NCBI GenBank assembly: GCA_011523945.1 | Contig: WTFU01000164.1 | Span: forward strand, 1 to 64,000 | DNA from: Mariniblastus sp. | Lineage (GTDB): Bacteria; Planctomycetota; Planctomycetia; Pirellulales; Pirellulaceae | Length of the DNA: 64,000 nucleotides | Direction of reading: 5' to 3' | Shown here: positions 17,991-26,706 of the stretch, in pieces | Layout of the letters: the number at the start of each line of letters is the position of its first letter | Numbering within the stretch: position 1 is the first letter of the stretch | Notes under the pieces: model-generated | What the model was told of the DNA's origin: nothing | Database searches by the model: none | Seen by the model: only the letters and a program-made list of their open reading frames with translations | Translations under genes and position numbers: made by a program

Positions 17991-19398
17991 GAGGGTGGCT
18001 TTCTCTAACACTCGCAGCTGATACCTGAATAAATCGTGCATCGGTACGTAGTTGGTCGATGGTTTGCGTGCCACAATACCCCATGCCGGCACGCAATCCG
18101 CCTACCAATTGGTAAACGAAATCGCTTAACGCCCCCTTAAACGGTACGCGTCCTTCAACTCCTTCGGGAACCAGTTTGCCCGGTCCGCTTTCGGATTGTC
18201 GGTAGCGTTCACTTGATCCTTTGACCATCGCACCTATGGATCCCATACCGCGGTACGCTTTGAAAGAGCGTCCCTGGTAAAGAATCGTTCGGCCCGGGCT
18301 TTCGGCCAACCCGGCAAACAGTCCTCCGATCATTACAACGCTCGCACCAGCAGCAATTGCTTTTGTGACGTCGCCGGAGTAGCGAACTCCTCCATCGGCA
18401 ATGATCGGTATGTTGTGTTTGTCGCCTACCTTTGCCGCCTCGTAGATCGCCGTAATCTGTGGAACTCCAATTCCACTGACAACGCGAGTCGTACAAATCG
18501 ACCCAGGTCCAATTCCAACTTTGACGGCATCGGCACCAGCTTTTATTAATGCTTCACAACCTTCGGTCGTGGCAACATTTCCAGCAATGACGTCGATGTC
18601 CCATCGTTCTTTGATCGCTCGAACCGTGTCAATTACATTTTTCGAGTGACCGTGGGCACTATCAACGATCAAAACATCAACATCCTTGTCGATGAGTCGC
18701 TGTGCCCGATCAAGATCGTGCACACCAATCGCAGCACCGACTCGTAAACGCCCCTGCTTATCTTTGCAAGCGTTGGGGAATTGACGCATGATGTCGATAT
18801 CACGGATCGTAATAAGTCCCTTCAGTTTCTTATCTTCGTCAATCAGTAAAAGCTTCTCCACCTTTTTTGCCGTTAAAACTTTCTCAGCTTCCTCAAGCGT
18901 TACATTCCCCGTCGCCGTTACCAAATGTTCGGAGGTCATTACCTCGGAAACGGCAACTTCGGTGCTTTCTAGGAATTTCAAATCACGGCGAGTCAAAATT
19001 CCCGCTAGCGTTCCGTCAGCATGCACGATTGGAACACCAGAAACATTGTTTTGGGCCATGATTTCTTTTGCGTAACCCACGCTGGCTTCCGGTGGGAGAG
19101 TAACGGGGTCGACAATAATCCCGTTCGCAGATCGCTTTACTTTATAGACTTCCTCGGCCTGGGCTTCGGGGGCCATGTTTTTATGGATTACGCCAAGGCC
19201 ACCTACTTTGGCTAACCCGATGGCCATGGAACTCTCGGTAACCGTATCCATGGGTGAACTGATCAAGGGGATTTTGATACCAATTCGCTTGGTCAAACGA
19301 GTTGCGGTATCCACTTCTGAGGGGACAACTTCACTGTAGCGTGGCTCGATAAGAACATCATCAAACGTGATTGCAGTGTGGCGGATTTTGTCATGCAT
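17923..19398 (-). CDS. guaB: Inosine-5'-monophosphate dehydrogenase
   Basis: The enzyme oxidises IMP to XMP with NAD+, the committed step to guanine nucleotides. The 491-residue protein has the full IMPDH layout: a TIM barrel beginning [23 protein letters not shown], two CBS domains (about residues 90-205), and [12 protein letters not shown]. The catalytic loop is [18 protein letters not shown] with the nucleophile at about C302, followed by [10 protein letters not shown] and the flap YRGMGS. The ATG at 19398 has GAGG eight bases upstream; an in-frame extension to 19440 adds 14 residues with no support. The SHD1 gene begins inside or directly after its 3' end. The upstream region, shared with divergent xseA, carries a 19-bp tandem repeat. 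Confidence 0.96.
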   Translation of the reverse strand: MHDKIRHTAITFDDVLIEPRYSEVVPSEVDTATRLTKRIGIKIPLISSPMDTVTESSMAIGLAKVGGLGVIHKNMAPEAQAEEVYKVKRSANGIIVDPVTLPPEASVGYAKEIMAQNNVSGVPIVHADGTLAGILTRRDLKFLESTEVAVSEVMTSEHLVTATGNVTLEEAEKVLTAKKVEKLLLIDEDKKLKGLITIRDIDIMRQFPNACKDKQGRLRVGAAIGVHDLDRAQRLIDKDVDVLIVDSAHGHSKNVIDTVRAIKERWDIDVIAGNVATTEGCEALIKAGADAVKVGIGPGSICTTRVVSGIGVPQITAIYEAAKVGDKHNIPIIADGGVRYSGDVTKAIAAGASVVMIGGLFAGLAESPGRTILYQGRSFKAYRGMGSIGAMVKGSSERYRQSESGPGKLVPEGVEGRVPFKGALSDFVYQLVGGLRAGMGYCGTQTIDQLRTDARFIQVSAASVRESHPHDIAITQEAPNYSSEAPSGESH

Positions 19399-19750
19399 TG
19401 TGAGCCTCAGATTACCCAAAGTTTGGATTGATTGAAGCACTTAATTATGGCGTTAAATTTACGGATTGACAATCAGCCTAGGCATGGAATCACGTAATCT
19501 TATTGGCAGAATATGCGTTTTTAAGCGGTGCTGGTAAATTTGGGCTGCTGAGGTTGAGTCGCTTAAATAAAAAGTTGTGACGCTGAGATTTGTTCCAAGC
19601 ACTGAGATTCGTTCCAAGCATAAACGGGCTGGTCTGCATCGATGAGTTAAATCAGCGGATGTGCCTGCTGCGTCTGGGGATGAGTCAGGCGGGTTCGTTT
19701 GGGCTAATAAATATGGCACAATTCGAGGGTCAGATCATTTCATCAAATTG
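19399..19750. promoter_or_regulatory. Divergent guaB/xseA intergenic region
   Basis: A 350-bp region separates two divergently transcribed housekeeping genes, so it must hold promoters for guaB (minus) and for the xseA operon (plus). The clearest structure is a tandem 19-bp repeat at 19583-19620. I see no recognisable riboswitch and no confident -10/-35 pairs. Confidence 0.6.
19583..19620. repeat. Tandem 19-bp direct repeat (two copies, one mismatch)
   Basis: CTGAGATTTGTTCCAAGCA (19583-19601) is followed immediately by CTGAGATTCGTTCCAAGCA (19602-19620). The copies differ at one base. The position in the divergent promoter region fits a double operator, but a chance replication-slippage duplication looks the same. 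Confidence 0.85.
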
Positions 19751-21025
19751 GTGGCGTCGTTGTCCTCTAGAAATTCCTCAATTAAAGTCCAGACAGTTTC
19801 CGAGTTAACACAAGCGATCAAGTGGCGATTGAATGATGAATTTCAATCGGTCTTGGTGTCCGGTGAGATCTCGGGAATGACGAAAGCTCGTTCAGGACAC
19901 ATCTACCTTACGTTGAAAGATGAGAGGTCGTCAATCAACGGGATTATTTGGAGGAGTGACGCTGCAAAATTGAAGTTTGATCTCACCAACGGCCTGGCAG
20001 TAGAGTGTCGCGGTGGAATTGACGTTTATGCTCAGCGTGGCACCTATCAAATTATCATTCGTGGAATTCGACCTCAAGGAATCGGAACTTTAGAGTTGGC
20101 ATTTCGTCAGCTGCATGAAAAGCTTGCTGCAGAGGGGTTGTTTGATCCGACGTTAAAAAAAGAACTCCCCCCCATCCCGAGGCACATTTGTGTGATCACC
20201 AGTCCAATAAGTGCCGCGGTGCGCGATTTTCTCCAGGTGCTGACTCGGCGGTGGCCGCGCATAAGAGTTACCGTTGTACCTGTGAAAGTTCAAGGGCCAG
20301 GGGCAGCTGATGAAATTGCCGAGGCGATTAGAGTCTGTAACCGAATGACGGAGACGGTAGATGTCCTTGCCGTCACACGGGGCGGAGGTAGTGTCGAAGA
20401 CCTGTGGAGCTTCAACGAAGAAGTTGTCGTGCGTGCAATTTATCAAAGCGAAATTCCGGTAATCTCGGGCGTTGGGCATGAGATCGATGTGACGCTCGCA
20501 GATCTGGTTGCGGATGTCCGTGCGTTGACTCCAAGTGAGGCAGCTGAGCGGCTGGTACCTCAATTTGATGAAGTAACCGGTGGGCTCGATGCAGCGTCGG
20601 ACCGAATGACAAAACTGATACTGAGAAGACTCGGTCAGGCGCGTCGCGATTTAGCGGTGTGGGGTTCGCGTCCTGTGTTAACTCAGCCGCTCGAATGTTT
20701 GCGTGAGTCAGCGATGGAGCTTGATTTTCTCGAGAACTCGATGGCACGTTCAGTTCGTGCGTATTTGGCGAATGCGGAACGAGAGCTTGGTTCCATGGCT
20801 GCACGGTTGGAGGCGATTAGTCCATTGTCTGTACTTTCACGGGGATACAGTTTGACGAGGGATGCAAAGGGGAAGCTGATCAGGGATCCCACCACTTTGC
20901 AACCGGGCGACAGGGTGTTTACGCGATTGGCAGGCGGGGCAATTGAGAGCACTGTCGATTCGATTACGACTGATCTCGAGGATGCTGGAACGCAAGAATG
21001 CCGACCGAGTACTGAGAATAAGTGA
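19751..21025 (+). CDS. xseA: Exodeoxyribonuclease VII large subunit
   Basis: This is the catalytic subunit of exonuclease VII, which degrades single-stranded DNA from both ends. An N-terminal OB-fold (VQTVSELTQAIKWRL, then VSGEISGMTKARSGHIYLTLKD) is followed by the nuclease core with CVITSPISAAVRDFLQVLTRRWP, VTRGGGSVEDLWSFNEE, SGVGHEIDVTLADLVADVRALTPSEAAE, and a C-terminal coiled-coil region ending in SPLSVLSRGYSLTRD. All are hallmarks of XseA. From GTG 19751 it has 424 residues. An in-frame GTG at 19661 would add 30 residues that do not look like family sequence, and neither start has a strong ribosome site. It leads the xseA-xseB-ispA-dxs gene order common in bacteria. Confidence 0.93.
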   Translation: MASLSSRNSSIKVQTVSELTQAIKWRLNDEFQSVLVSGEISGMTKARSGHIYLTLKDERSSINGIIWRSDAAKLKFDLTNGLAVECRGGIDVYAQRGTYQIIIRGIRPQGIGTLELAFRQLHEKLAAEGLFDPTLKKELPPIPRHICVITSPISAAVRDFLQVLTRRWPRIRVTVVPVKVQGPGAADEIAEAIRVCNRMTETVDVLAVTRGGGSVEDLWSFNEEVVVRAIYQSEIPVISGVGHEIDVTLADLVADVRALTPSEAAERLVPQFDEVTGGLDAASDRMTKLILRRLGQARRDLAVWGSRPVLTQPLECLRESAMELDFLENSMARSVRAYLANAERELGSMAARLEAISPLSVLSRGYSLTRDAKGKLIRDPTTLQPGDRVFTRLAGGAIESTVDSITTDLEDAGTQECRPSTENK

Positions 21026-21131
21026 GTTTTCGAAGAGTTGGGAGTCTGTGATTTTTGAGTGATCGGTGATAAACTGACGCGGGTCGGGAACGATGGAGTG
21101 CAAGTTCAGAAGAAGTGGTAAAAGGATTGTT

Positions 21132-21512
21132 TTGGCGAAAAAGAAAACAGCAAAAAGTGCATTGAAGGAAGTTCCTTTTGAGGCATCGTTGGAGCAGCTA
21201 AGATCGGTTGTTGACGAGCTGGAAGCCGGAAACTTGAGCTTAGGTGAGTCGATCGAGAAATATGAGTTGGGAATCAATAGCCTAAAGGCCTGTTACTCGG
21301 CCTTAAATGCGGTGCAACAACGCATCGAATTATTGGTCGATCTCGATGAAGAGGGAAACCTGATCACCGCCTCTTTTGACAATACTTCTTCTGAGCAGTT
21401 GCGTACGGGGACACGTCGAGACGCTAGGGCAGCCGCTGCTGGTGAAAATACGGAAGAATACGACGCTGATGGTGATTTTGAGGACGTGGACGATCACGAT
21501 AGTTTGTTCTAA
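21132..21512 (+). CDS. xseB: Exodeoxyribonuclease VII small subunit
   Basis: XseB is the small helical subunit that coats the coiled-coil arm of XseA. The core FEASLEQLRSVVDELEAGNLSLGESIEKYELGI is the complete PF02609 signature. The start is most likely TTG at 21132, because AAAGG lies six bases upstream and it gives a basic MAKKKTAK leader; an earlier in-frame start at 21093 is weaker. At 126 residues it is longer than E. coli XseB (80). The extra length is an acidic C-terminal tail (EEYDADGDFEDVDDHDSLF) of unknown role. It follows xseA by 106 bp. Confidence 0.9.
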   Translation: MAKKKTAKSALKEVPFEASLEQLRSVVDELEAGNLSLGESIEKYELGINSLKACYSALNAVQQRIELLVDLDEEGNLITASFDNTSSEQLRTGTRRDARAAAAGENTEEYDADGDFEDVDDHDSLF

Positions 21513-21612
21513 AATCGGTTAGAAATGACAATTACTAACGGTTACTCCTGAGCAGGACCTCCTTGTTTACCCGTTCATTCAAATCTTAAATTCCCCGTCT
21601 GGAACCCTGCGG

Positions 21613-22509
21613 ATGACTGCTTCGGATACGACCTTGTTCCCGCCTGAAATTGAGTCCTTTCGAGACCAAATAGATTCTCAATTGGACATCTATTCGGAGC
21701 TCGATGGCGATTGTCCAGACCATTTGCGTGAAGCGATTCGTTATTGCCTACTCGCGCCCGGGAAGCGGATTCGACCATTGCTTGTTTTGACGGCGGCGAA
21801 GATGTGCGGTGGCGATCTCAGTAATGCAATGCCTGCCGCCTGTGCAGTTGAGATGATCCACAACTACTCATTGATTCACGATGATCTACCGGCGATGGAT
21901 GATGATGACTTGCGTCGCGGGCGTCCAACATGCCATGTCAAGTTTGGAGAGGCGACGGCGATATTAGCCGGAGACTCTCTCATTCCGATGGCATTTGGGA
22001 TTCTTTCCCGCGACATCCAGCCACCTGAAATTGCGGTTCAGTGTATTGAGAGGCTGGCATTAGCTTCGGGCCCAACTAGACTGGTAGGCGGGCAAGCAGA
22101 CGATTTGAATCTTCAATTCGCTGCCGCGGATGTTCGATCGCTCGAACACATTCACCGCCGAAAGACAGGGGCTTTGTTGACGGTCTCGCTTGAAATGGGG
22201 GCGCTAACGGCATCCGCTGACGCTGAATTGCGAAATAGCTTAATTAAATACGGTGAAAATCTCGGTTTAGCCTTCCAAATCGTCGATGATCTGTTGGATC
22301 TTCGGGGATCGCAAGCCAAAATGGGAAAGAAGATTGGGAAGGACGCCGCACTAGGCAAACAGACCTATCCCGCGGTATTGGGTGAGTCTGCCAGTGAGGA
22401 TCGGGCCCGCCAGATGATTGAGGATGCAATTGATGCGTTAACGCCTTTCGGCGAGGGTGCCAAAGCTTTAGAGTTACTTGCAAACTTTGTGGTTAACAGG
22501 ACTCAGTAA
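21613..22509 (+). CDS. ispA: Short-chain polyprenyl diphosphate synthase (FPP/GGPP synthase)
   Basis: The enzyme condenses isopentenyl diphosphate with allylic diphosphates. The 298-residue protein has the first aspartate-rich motif in HDDLPAMDDDDLRRGRPT (near residue 92) and the second in QIVDDLLDLRG (near 222), with KRIRPLLVL, GQADD and the K-TG-AL region between. Length and the amino acids before the first motif fit farnesyl or geranylgeranyl synthases, but product length cannot be fixed by eye. It is two bases upstream of dxs, so isoprenoid precursor supply and elongation are cotranscribed. Confidence 0.93.
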   Translation: MTASDTTLFPPEIESFRDQIDSQLDIYSELDGDCPDHLREAIRYCLLAPGKRIRPLLVLTAAKMCGGDLSNAMPAACAVEMIHNYSLIHDDLPAMDDDDLRRGRPTCHVKFGEATAILAGDSLIPMAFGILSRDIQPPEIAVQCIERLALASGPTRLVGGQADDLNLQFAAADVRSLEHIHRRKTGALLTVSLEMGALTASADAELRNSLIKYGENLGLAFQIVDDLLDLRGSQAKMGKKIGKDAALGKQTYPAVLGESASEDRARQMIEDAIDALTPFGEGAKALELLANFVVNRTQ

Positions 22510-22511
22510 CG

Positions 22512-24416
22512 ATGACAAAGATACTACCGACAATTCAATCACCGATGCAGCTTCACAAAATGAATCTTGCGGAGTTGAATCAGGTTGCCGCTGAGATTCG
22601 AGATACCCTGTGTAACCTTCTGAGCATGCGGGCGGCCCATTTTGCGTCGAACTTGGGCGTCGTTGAATTGACTTTAGCGTTGCATAGCACCTATGACTTT
22701 TTGAACGATCATTTAGTTTGGGACACAGGGCATCAGATTTACCCGCAGAAGCTTATTACGGGCCGATTTGACGAATTTCACACAATCCGCACCAAAGGCG
22801 GACTAATGGGTTACCCGAATCCTGCAGAGAGTGATTATGACTTGTTCATGACTGGGCATGCGGGGGCAAGTGTCTCGACTGTGGTCGGTTTGAGGAGTGG
22901 TTCAGACGTTCTCGGTGAGAATAATTATTCGGTGGCTGTAATTGGTGATGGCGCATTCCCTTCCGGAATTGTAATGGAGGCAATCAATAACGCCGCGGAA
23001 TTGAAGAGTAAAATGCTGGTCATTCTGAATGACAATGAGATGTCGATCTGCCCTCGGGTTGGGGGAATCGCGAGTTATCTCGACCGTTTGCGTTCAACTA
23101 AGTTTTACACCGGTGTAAAAAACGAAGTCGTCAGCATGCTCAATAAAGTTCCGGTGCTGGGCGATCCGACGGAACGCCTGCTCTTTCAAATCAAAGAGGG
23201 AGTGAAGGCTGGACTTCATGGTGGCATGATGTTCGAAGAACTTGGTTTCAAGTACTTCGGGCCGATTGACGGGCATGATATTGGCGTGATGAAAAAATAT
23301 CTAAAAATGGTGAGGGAGATTGACGGCCCCGTCTTGCTCCATGTGATTACCAATAAAGGTCATGGGTTCAAGCCGGCAGCGGAAGACCCAGTTTATTTTC
23401 ACACCCCTGCCCCGTTCGAAACGATTGAAGATGGTACGCCCGTTCCCAAGTCGAAGAGTAACACCAAGGCCTACACAAACCACGCTCGCGATGCGATCGC
23501 TGACCAAATGCGAAACAATGACCGAGTTACCGTGATTACTGCGGCAATGTGTCAAGGCAACAAATTAGAACCGATTCGCGAGGAGTTCCCGGATAGATTC
23601 TTTGATGTTGGAATTTGCGAATCGCATGCCGTGGCGTTTGCCGGTGGACAGGCGAAGACCGGGCTCCGTCCCATCGTTGATATCTACAGCACGTTCTTGC
23701 AACGCAGTTTTGATCAGGTTTTTCAGGAAGTTTGCCTGCAGAAATTGCCGGTAACTTTTATGTTAGACCGCGGTGGACTGACGGCCGATGACGGGCCAAC
23801 GCACCACGGGACTTTTGATTTCGGCTATATGCGGTTATTTCCCAATATGATCGTGATGGCTCCCGGAGATGCAAACGACATCGGAGCGATGCTTGATTTC
23901 TCGCTTTCCCAGGACGTCGCGTGTTCAATTCGATATCCTAAAACCGCTGCAGCCGAGATCCCTCGGGAATTGAAACCAATTGAGCTGGGGAAGTCTGAGA
24001 CGCTTCGATCCGGAACGGATGGCACAATTGTTGTTTGTGGAGTCGCCCTCGCAAACGCGTTGGAGGCAGCTGAAATTCTTCAGTCCGAAGGGCTTGATGT
24101 TGGTGTTGTCAACGCAAGGTTTGTGAAACCGATCGATAACGAGATGATTCGGCGGACACTTTCAAACTCAAAGTTTGTAATAACAGTTGAAGAAGCGAAT
24201 CTCATGGGCGGATTTGGCAGTGCATTTCTTGAGGCTGCCAACGACATGGGGCTGAACGCGAGTAATGTCCGACGGATAGGAATTCCTGACGAATTCATTG
24301 AGCATCAATCTCGATCGGAAGTTCTCGCATCACTGAAACTGGACACCGACGGAATTGCGGAGACTTGCCGTGCCGCAGCGAAGAATATTCAACTGAAGCC
24401 ACACGTTGCGAGCTAA
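22512..24416 (+). CDS. dxs: 1-Deoxy-D-xylulose-5-phosphate synthase
   Basis: This thiamine-diphosphate enzyme joins pyruvate and glyceraldehyde 3-phosphate, the first step of the MEP isoprenoid pathway. The 634-residue protein shows HFASNLGVVELTLALH, WDTGHQ, GHAGASVS, and the ThDP/Mg motif GDGAFPSGIVMEAINNA with LNDNEMSI. FKYFGPIDGHD and the pyrimidine-domain segments GICESHAVAFAGG and LDRGGLTADDGPTHHG follow, then the C-terminal transketolase domain. Length is normal. The start lies two bases after the ispA stop, indicating translational coupling. Confidence 0.96.
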   Translation: MTKILPTIQSPMQLHKMNLAELNQVAAEIRDTLCNLLSMRAAHFASNLGVVELTLALHSTYDFLNDHLVWDTGHQIYPQKLITGRFDEFHTIRTKGGLMGYPNPAESDYDLFMTGHAGASVSTVVGLRSGSDVLGENNYSVAVIGDGAFPSGIVMEAINNAAELKSKMLVILNDNEMSICPRVGGIASYLDRLRSTKFYTGVKNEVVSMLNKVPVLGDPTERLLFQIKEGVKAGLHGGMMFEELGFKYFGPIDGHDIGVMKKYLKMVREIDGPVLLHVITNKGHGFKPAAEDPVYFHTPAPFETIEDGTPVPKSKSNTKAYTNHARDAIADQMRNNDRVTVITAAMCQGNKLEPIREEFPDRFFDVGICESHAVAFAGGQAKTGLRPIVDIYSTFLQRSFDQVFQEVCLQKLPVTFMLDRGGLTADDGPTHHGTFDFGYMRLFPNMIVMAPGDANDIGAMLDFSLSQDVACSIRYPKTAAAEIPRELKPIELGKSETLRSGTDGTIVVCGVALANALEAAEILQSEGLDVGVVNARFVKPIDNEMIRRTLSNSKFVITVEEANLMGGFGSAFLEAANDMGLNASNVRRIGIPDEFIEHQSRSEVLASLKLDTDGIAETCRAAAKNIQLKPHVAS

Positions 24417-24447
24417 TCTGCAATCAATTCCAATAGAGGCGATTGGT

Positions 24448-24465
24448 TTGCGGTCGTAACCGCAA
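24448..24465 (+). other. Small hairpin between dxs and nadK
   Basis: Stem TTGCGGT (24448-24454) / ACCGCAA (24459-24465) with loop CGTA, in the 85-bp gap. No T-run follows, so it is not a standard terminator. It could be an RNA processing or stability element. Confidence 0.35.
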
Positions 24466-24501
24466 TGACGCTGGGATTAAATTGAATCTGGGAAAACGTG
24501 G

Positions 24502-25365
24502 ATGGCCGACGCTCCAAAGAAATTAACAAAAGCATTTTTGCTTGGCTCGGGCGATCGGCGACCGAAGATTCTCGCCGAAGTAGAGCGATTGCGTCCGGAG
24601 ATTGAGTCCTATGTCGAAATCGTTGGGGAGGATTTTTCTTATCAGGGTGATCTCTCTCATGTGTCTGCTGACATTGCAATCGTTTTCGGTGGAGATGGTT
24701 CGATTCTTCGGGCGGCGAGGCAGATGGGCGAGCGGCAAATACCGGTACTTGGCGTAAATCTTGGTAAGTTGGGTTTTCTTGCTGATATTCACCCGGATCA
24801 ACTCAAGTTTGCTCTTCAGTCTATTGGTGAACAGAACTATGAATTAATTGACCATCTGATGATCCGTTGCCAGGTGTTTCGTGGCGACGAGATGGTTGCC
24901 GATGAAATCGGACTTAATGAGGTCGCAATTCTCGGTGGCCCTCCGTTTGCCATTCAAAAGGTTGATCTTTTTGTTGATCAAAAACATGCCACCTCTTACA
25001 TGTGCGATGGGTTGATCATCAGTACGCCGGTTGGATCGACGGCGCACAGTCTCTCGGCAGGAGGGCCTATTTTAAGAAAGAATTTGCAGGCGTTTGTAAT
25101 TTCTCCCATCAGTCCTCATACGCTTACTGTTCGGCCGGTGGTCGATACGGCGGATCGAGTTTATGAAATTGTCGTTAGCCAGCCGAATGATTCGACGTGT
25201 GTGGTGCTTGATGGACGCCCGCTATCTCAGCTAACGTCTCAAGATCGCGTTGTGATTTTTCGAGCAAAATCAGTCTTTCAGATGATAGAAATCTCCGGAA
25301 ATGACTATTACAGCACGCTGCGTGAGAAACTGGGCTGGAATGGCCAATTTCAGCCACGACCTTAA
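24502..25365 (+). CDS. nadK: NAD kinase
   Basis: The enzyme phosphorylates NAD+ to NADP+. The 287-residue protein has the diagnostic GGDGS at about residues 63-67 (VFGGDGSILRAAR), NLGKLGFLADI, the NE-containing segment GLNEVAILGG, and the C-terminal STPVGSTAHSLSAGGPI. Length is normal. ATG 24502 is used, with a GTG one codon upstream. It lies 85 bp after dxs on the same strand. MEP-pathway reductoisomerase uses NADPH, so shared expression would make sense, though this is inference. Confidence 0.95.
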   Translation: MADAPKKLTKAFLLGSGDRRPKILAEVERLRPEIESYVEIVGEDFSYQGDLSHVSADIAIVFGGDGSILRAARQMGERQIPVLGVNLGKLGFLADIHPDQLKFALQSIGEQNYELIDHLMIRCQVFRGDEMVADEIGLNEVAILGGPPFAIQKVDLFVDQKHATSYMCDGLIISTPVGSTAHSLSAGGPILRKNLQAFVISPISPHTLTVRPVVDTADRVYEIVVSQPNDSTCVVLDGRPLSQLTSQDRVVIFRAKSVFQMIEISGNDYYSTLREKLGWNGQFQPRP

Positions 25366-25472
25366 TCCATTGCTATTTGCGGGATTGCACCACAATCAAC
25401 GTTGATTTGGAAATCCAAAAAACGTTAGTATCCAGCCTGGCGAAAGAAATAATTTCGGTCGGAGATACACTT

Positions 25473-26519
25473 GTGAGTTGTAAACGAATCAAAATTGGGA
25501 TTGCGATGGCAGTGGTTTTCGGAGTCGTTTTATCTTGTGGACCATGGTTTACTGCGGAGGCAGTTGCGCAGAATAAATCGAACTCAAGTAAACCAAGCTC
25601 TGTAACCGATCAGATTGAACGCGCGACTGACAAGGTTAACAAAAATCAAGTATATCTAATCGAATACAAGCTTGAGAAAGGTGAAGAGATTCGCTGGAAC
25701 TTCGAGCATGTTGTTAGTACAAAATTTCAAATGGCTGGCGAGGTTGAAGAATCTTCATCGCGCAGTGAAAACGTGAAGCTTTGGAAAGTTGCCAATGTAG
25801 ATCAGTTAGGAAATATTACCTTTGCCTACACCATTGAATCAGTGAAAATGTGGCAGCAGGTGGGGGATACGGATCCCGTTTCCTACGACAGTAAAACGGA
25901 TAAAGAGATTCCGCAGGAGTATGCTGGAACGGCAGATGAAGTGGGAAAGCCGCTTGCCATTTTTTCCATTGCTCCCAATGGTACCATCATCGACCGGAAG
26001 TCAAATTTGAAGCAGGACGTATTCGGGGTCGGAAAGGTGACAATTCCGCTGCCTGAAAAAGCAGTTCCCGTCGGATACGAATGGAATGTACCCATCGTGC
26101 TTTCGGCCAACGATGAAAATGGTACGAAGAAACTGAAAGCAAGAATTCATTACGAGTTGGCCAAGGTTAAAGAAAATAAAGCTTACATTCGTTTCAAAAC
26201 AGAAGTCTTGACGCCGGTCAAAAGTGAGAAAATCAAATCTACGATCATGCAAAAAATGACCAAAGGGATTGTCGTTTTTGATATGGATCTTGGCCGTCCT
26301 GTGCTTCAGCAAGTTCAGTGGGATGAAAAAGCGCAGGGATTTGAAGGAGCCGATAGTTATCTCAAATATGTCGCGAGGATGTCTGAGAAAATCATTTTTG
26401 ATTCCAACAGCAAGACCGCGGCAGTTGCAAATAAATTGGCACCTTCGGGGGCGGGTCAGGCTGTGAATTCGCCGGTCGATATAAAAACGCGTGAATCATC
26501 TCCCGTGATGCGGAAGTAG
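25473..26519 (+). CDS. Secreted protein of unknown function
   Basis: I do not recognise a named family. From GTG 25473, which has GGAG nine bases upstream, the product is 348 residues with a signal peptide (IKIGIAMAVVFGVVLSCGPWF, ending near AVAQN). The mature part is rich in beta-strand patterns: YLIEYKLEKGEEIRWNFEH near the start, two similar halves of alternating strands, and a WDEKAQGFEGADSYLKYV motif near the end. This looks like a beta-sandwich or lipocalin-like exported protein. No catalytic residues stand out. An in-frame start at 25377 would add 32 residues before the signal peptide and is not supported. Confidence 0.75.
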   Translation: MSCKRIKIGIAMAVVFGVVLSCGPWFTAEAVAQNKSNSSKPSSVTDQIERATDKVNKNQVYLIEYKLEKGEEIRWNFEHVVSTKFQMAGEVEESSSRSENVKLWKVANVDQLGNITFAYTIESVKMWQQVGDTDPVSYDSKTDKEIPQEYAGTADEVGKPLAIFSIAPNGTIIDRKSNLKQDVFGVGKVTIPLPEKAVPVGYEWNVPIVLSANDENGTKKLKARIHYELAKVKENKAYIRFKTEVLTPVKSEKIKSTIMQKMTKGIVVFDMDLGRPVLQQVQWDEKAQGFEGADSYLKYVARMSEKIIFDSNSKTAAVANKLAPSGAGQAVNSPVDIKTRESSPVMRK

Positions 26520-26706
26520 CGTAAGTGTTTCTATTGCAGCGAATTGAAATGAAACGTATCGAGATTTCGATTCGCCGGTGATTGTGATGCAGTAATCAAT
26601 CTGCGGAGAGTCCTTTTTATCAATCCAGAGGGGCAGTCGCATCCCGTCTATCTGGTAGTGTATCATAGGCCCTACTGTTTAATCACTGTTTGAGAGATGG
26701 GAAGCT

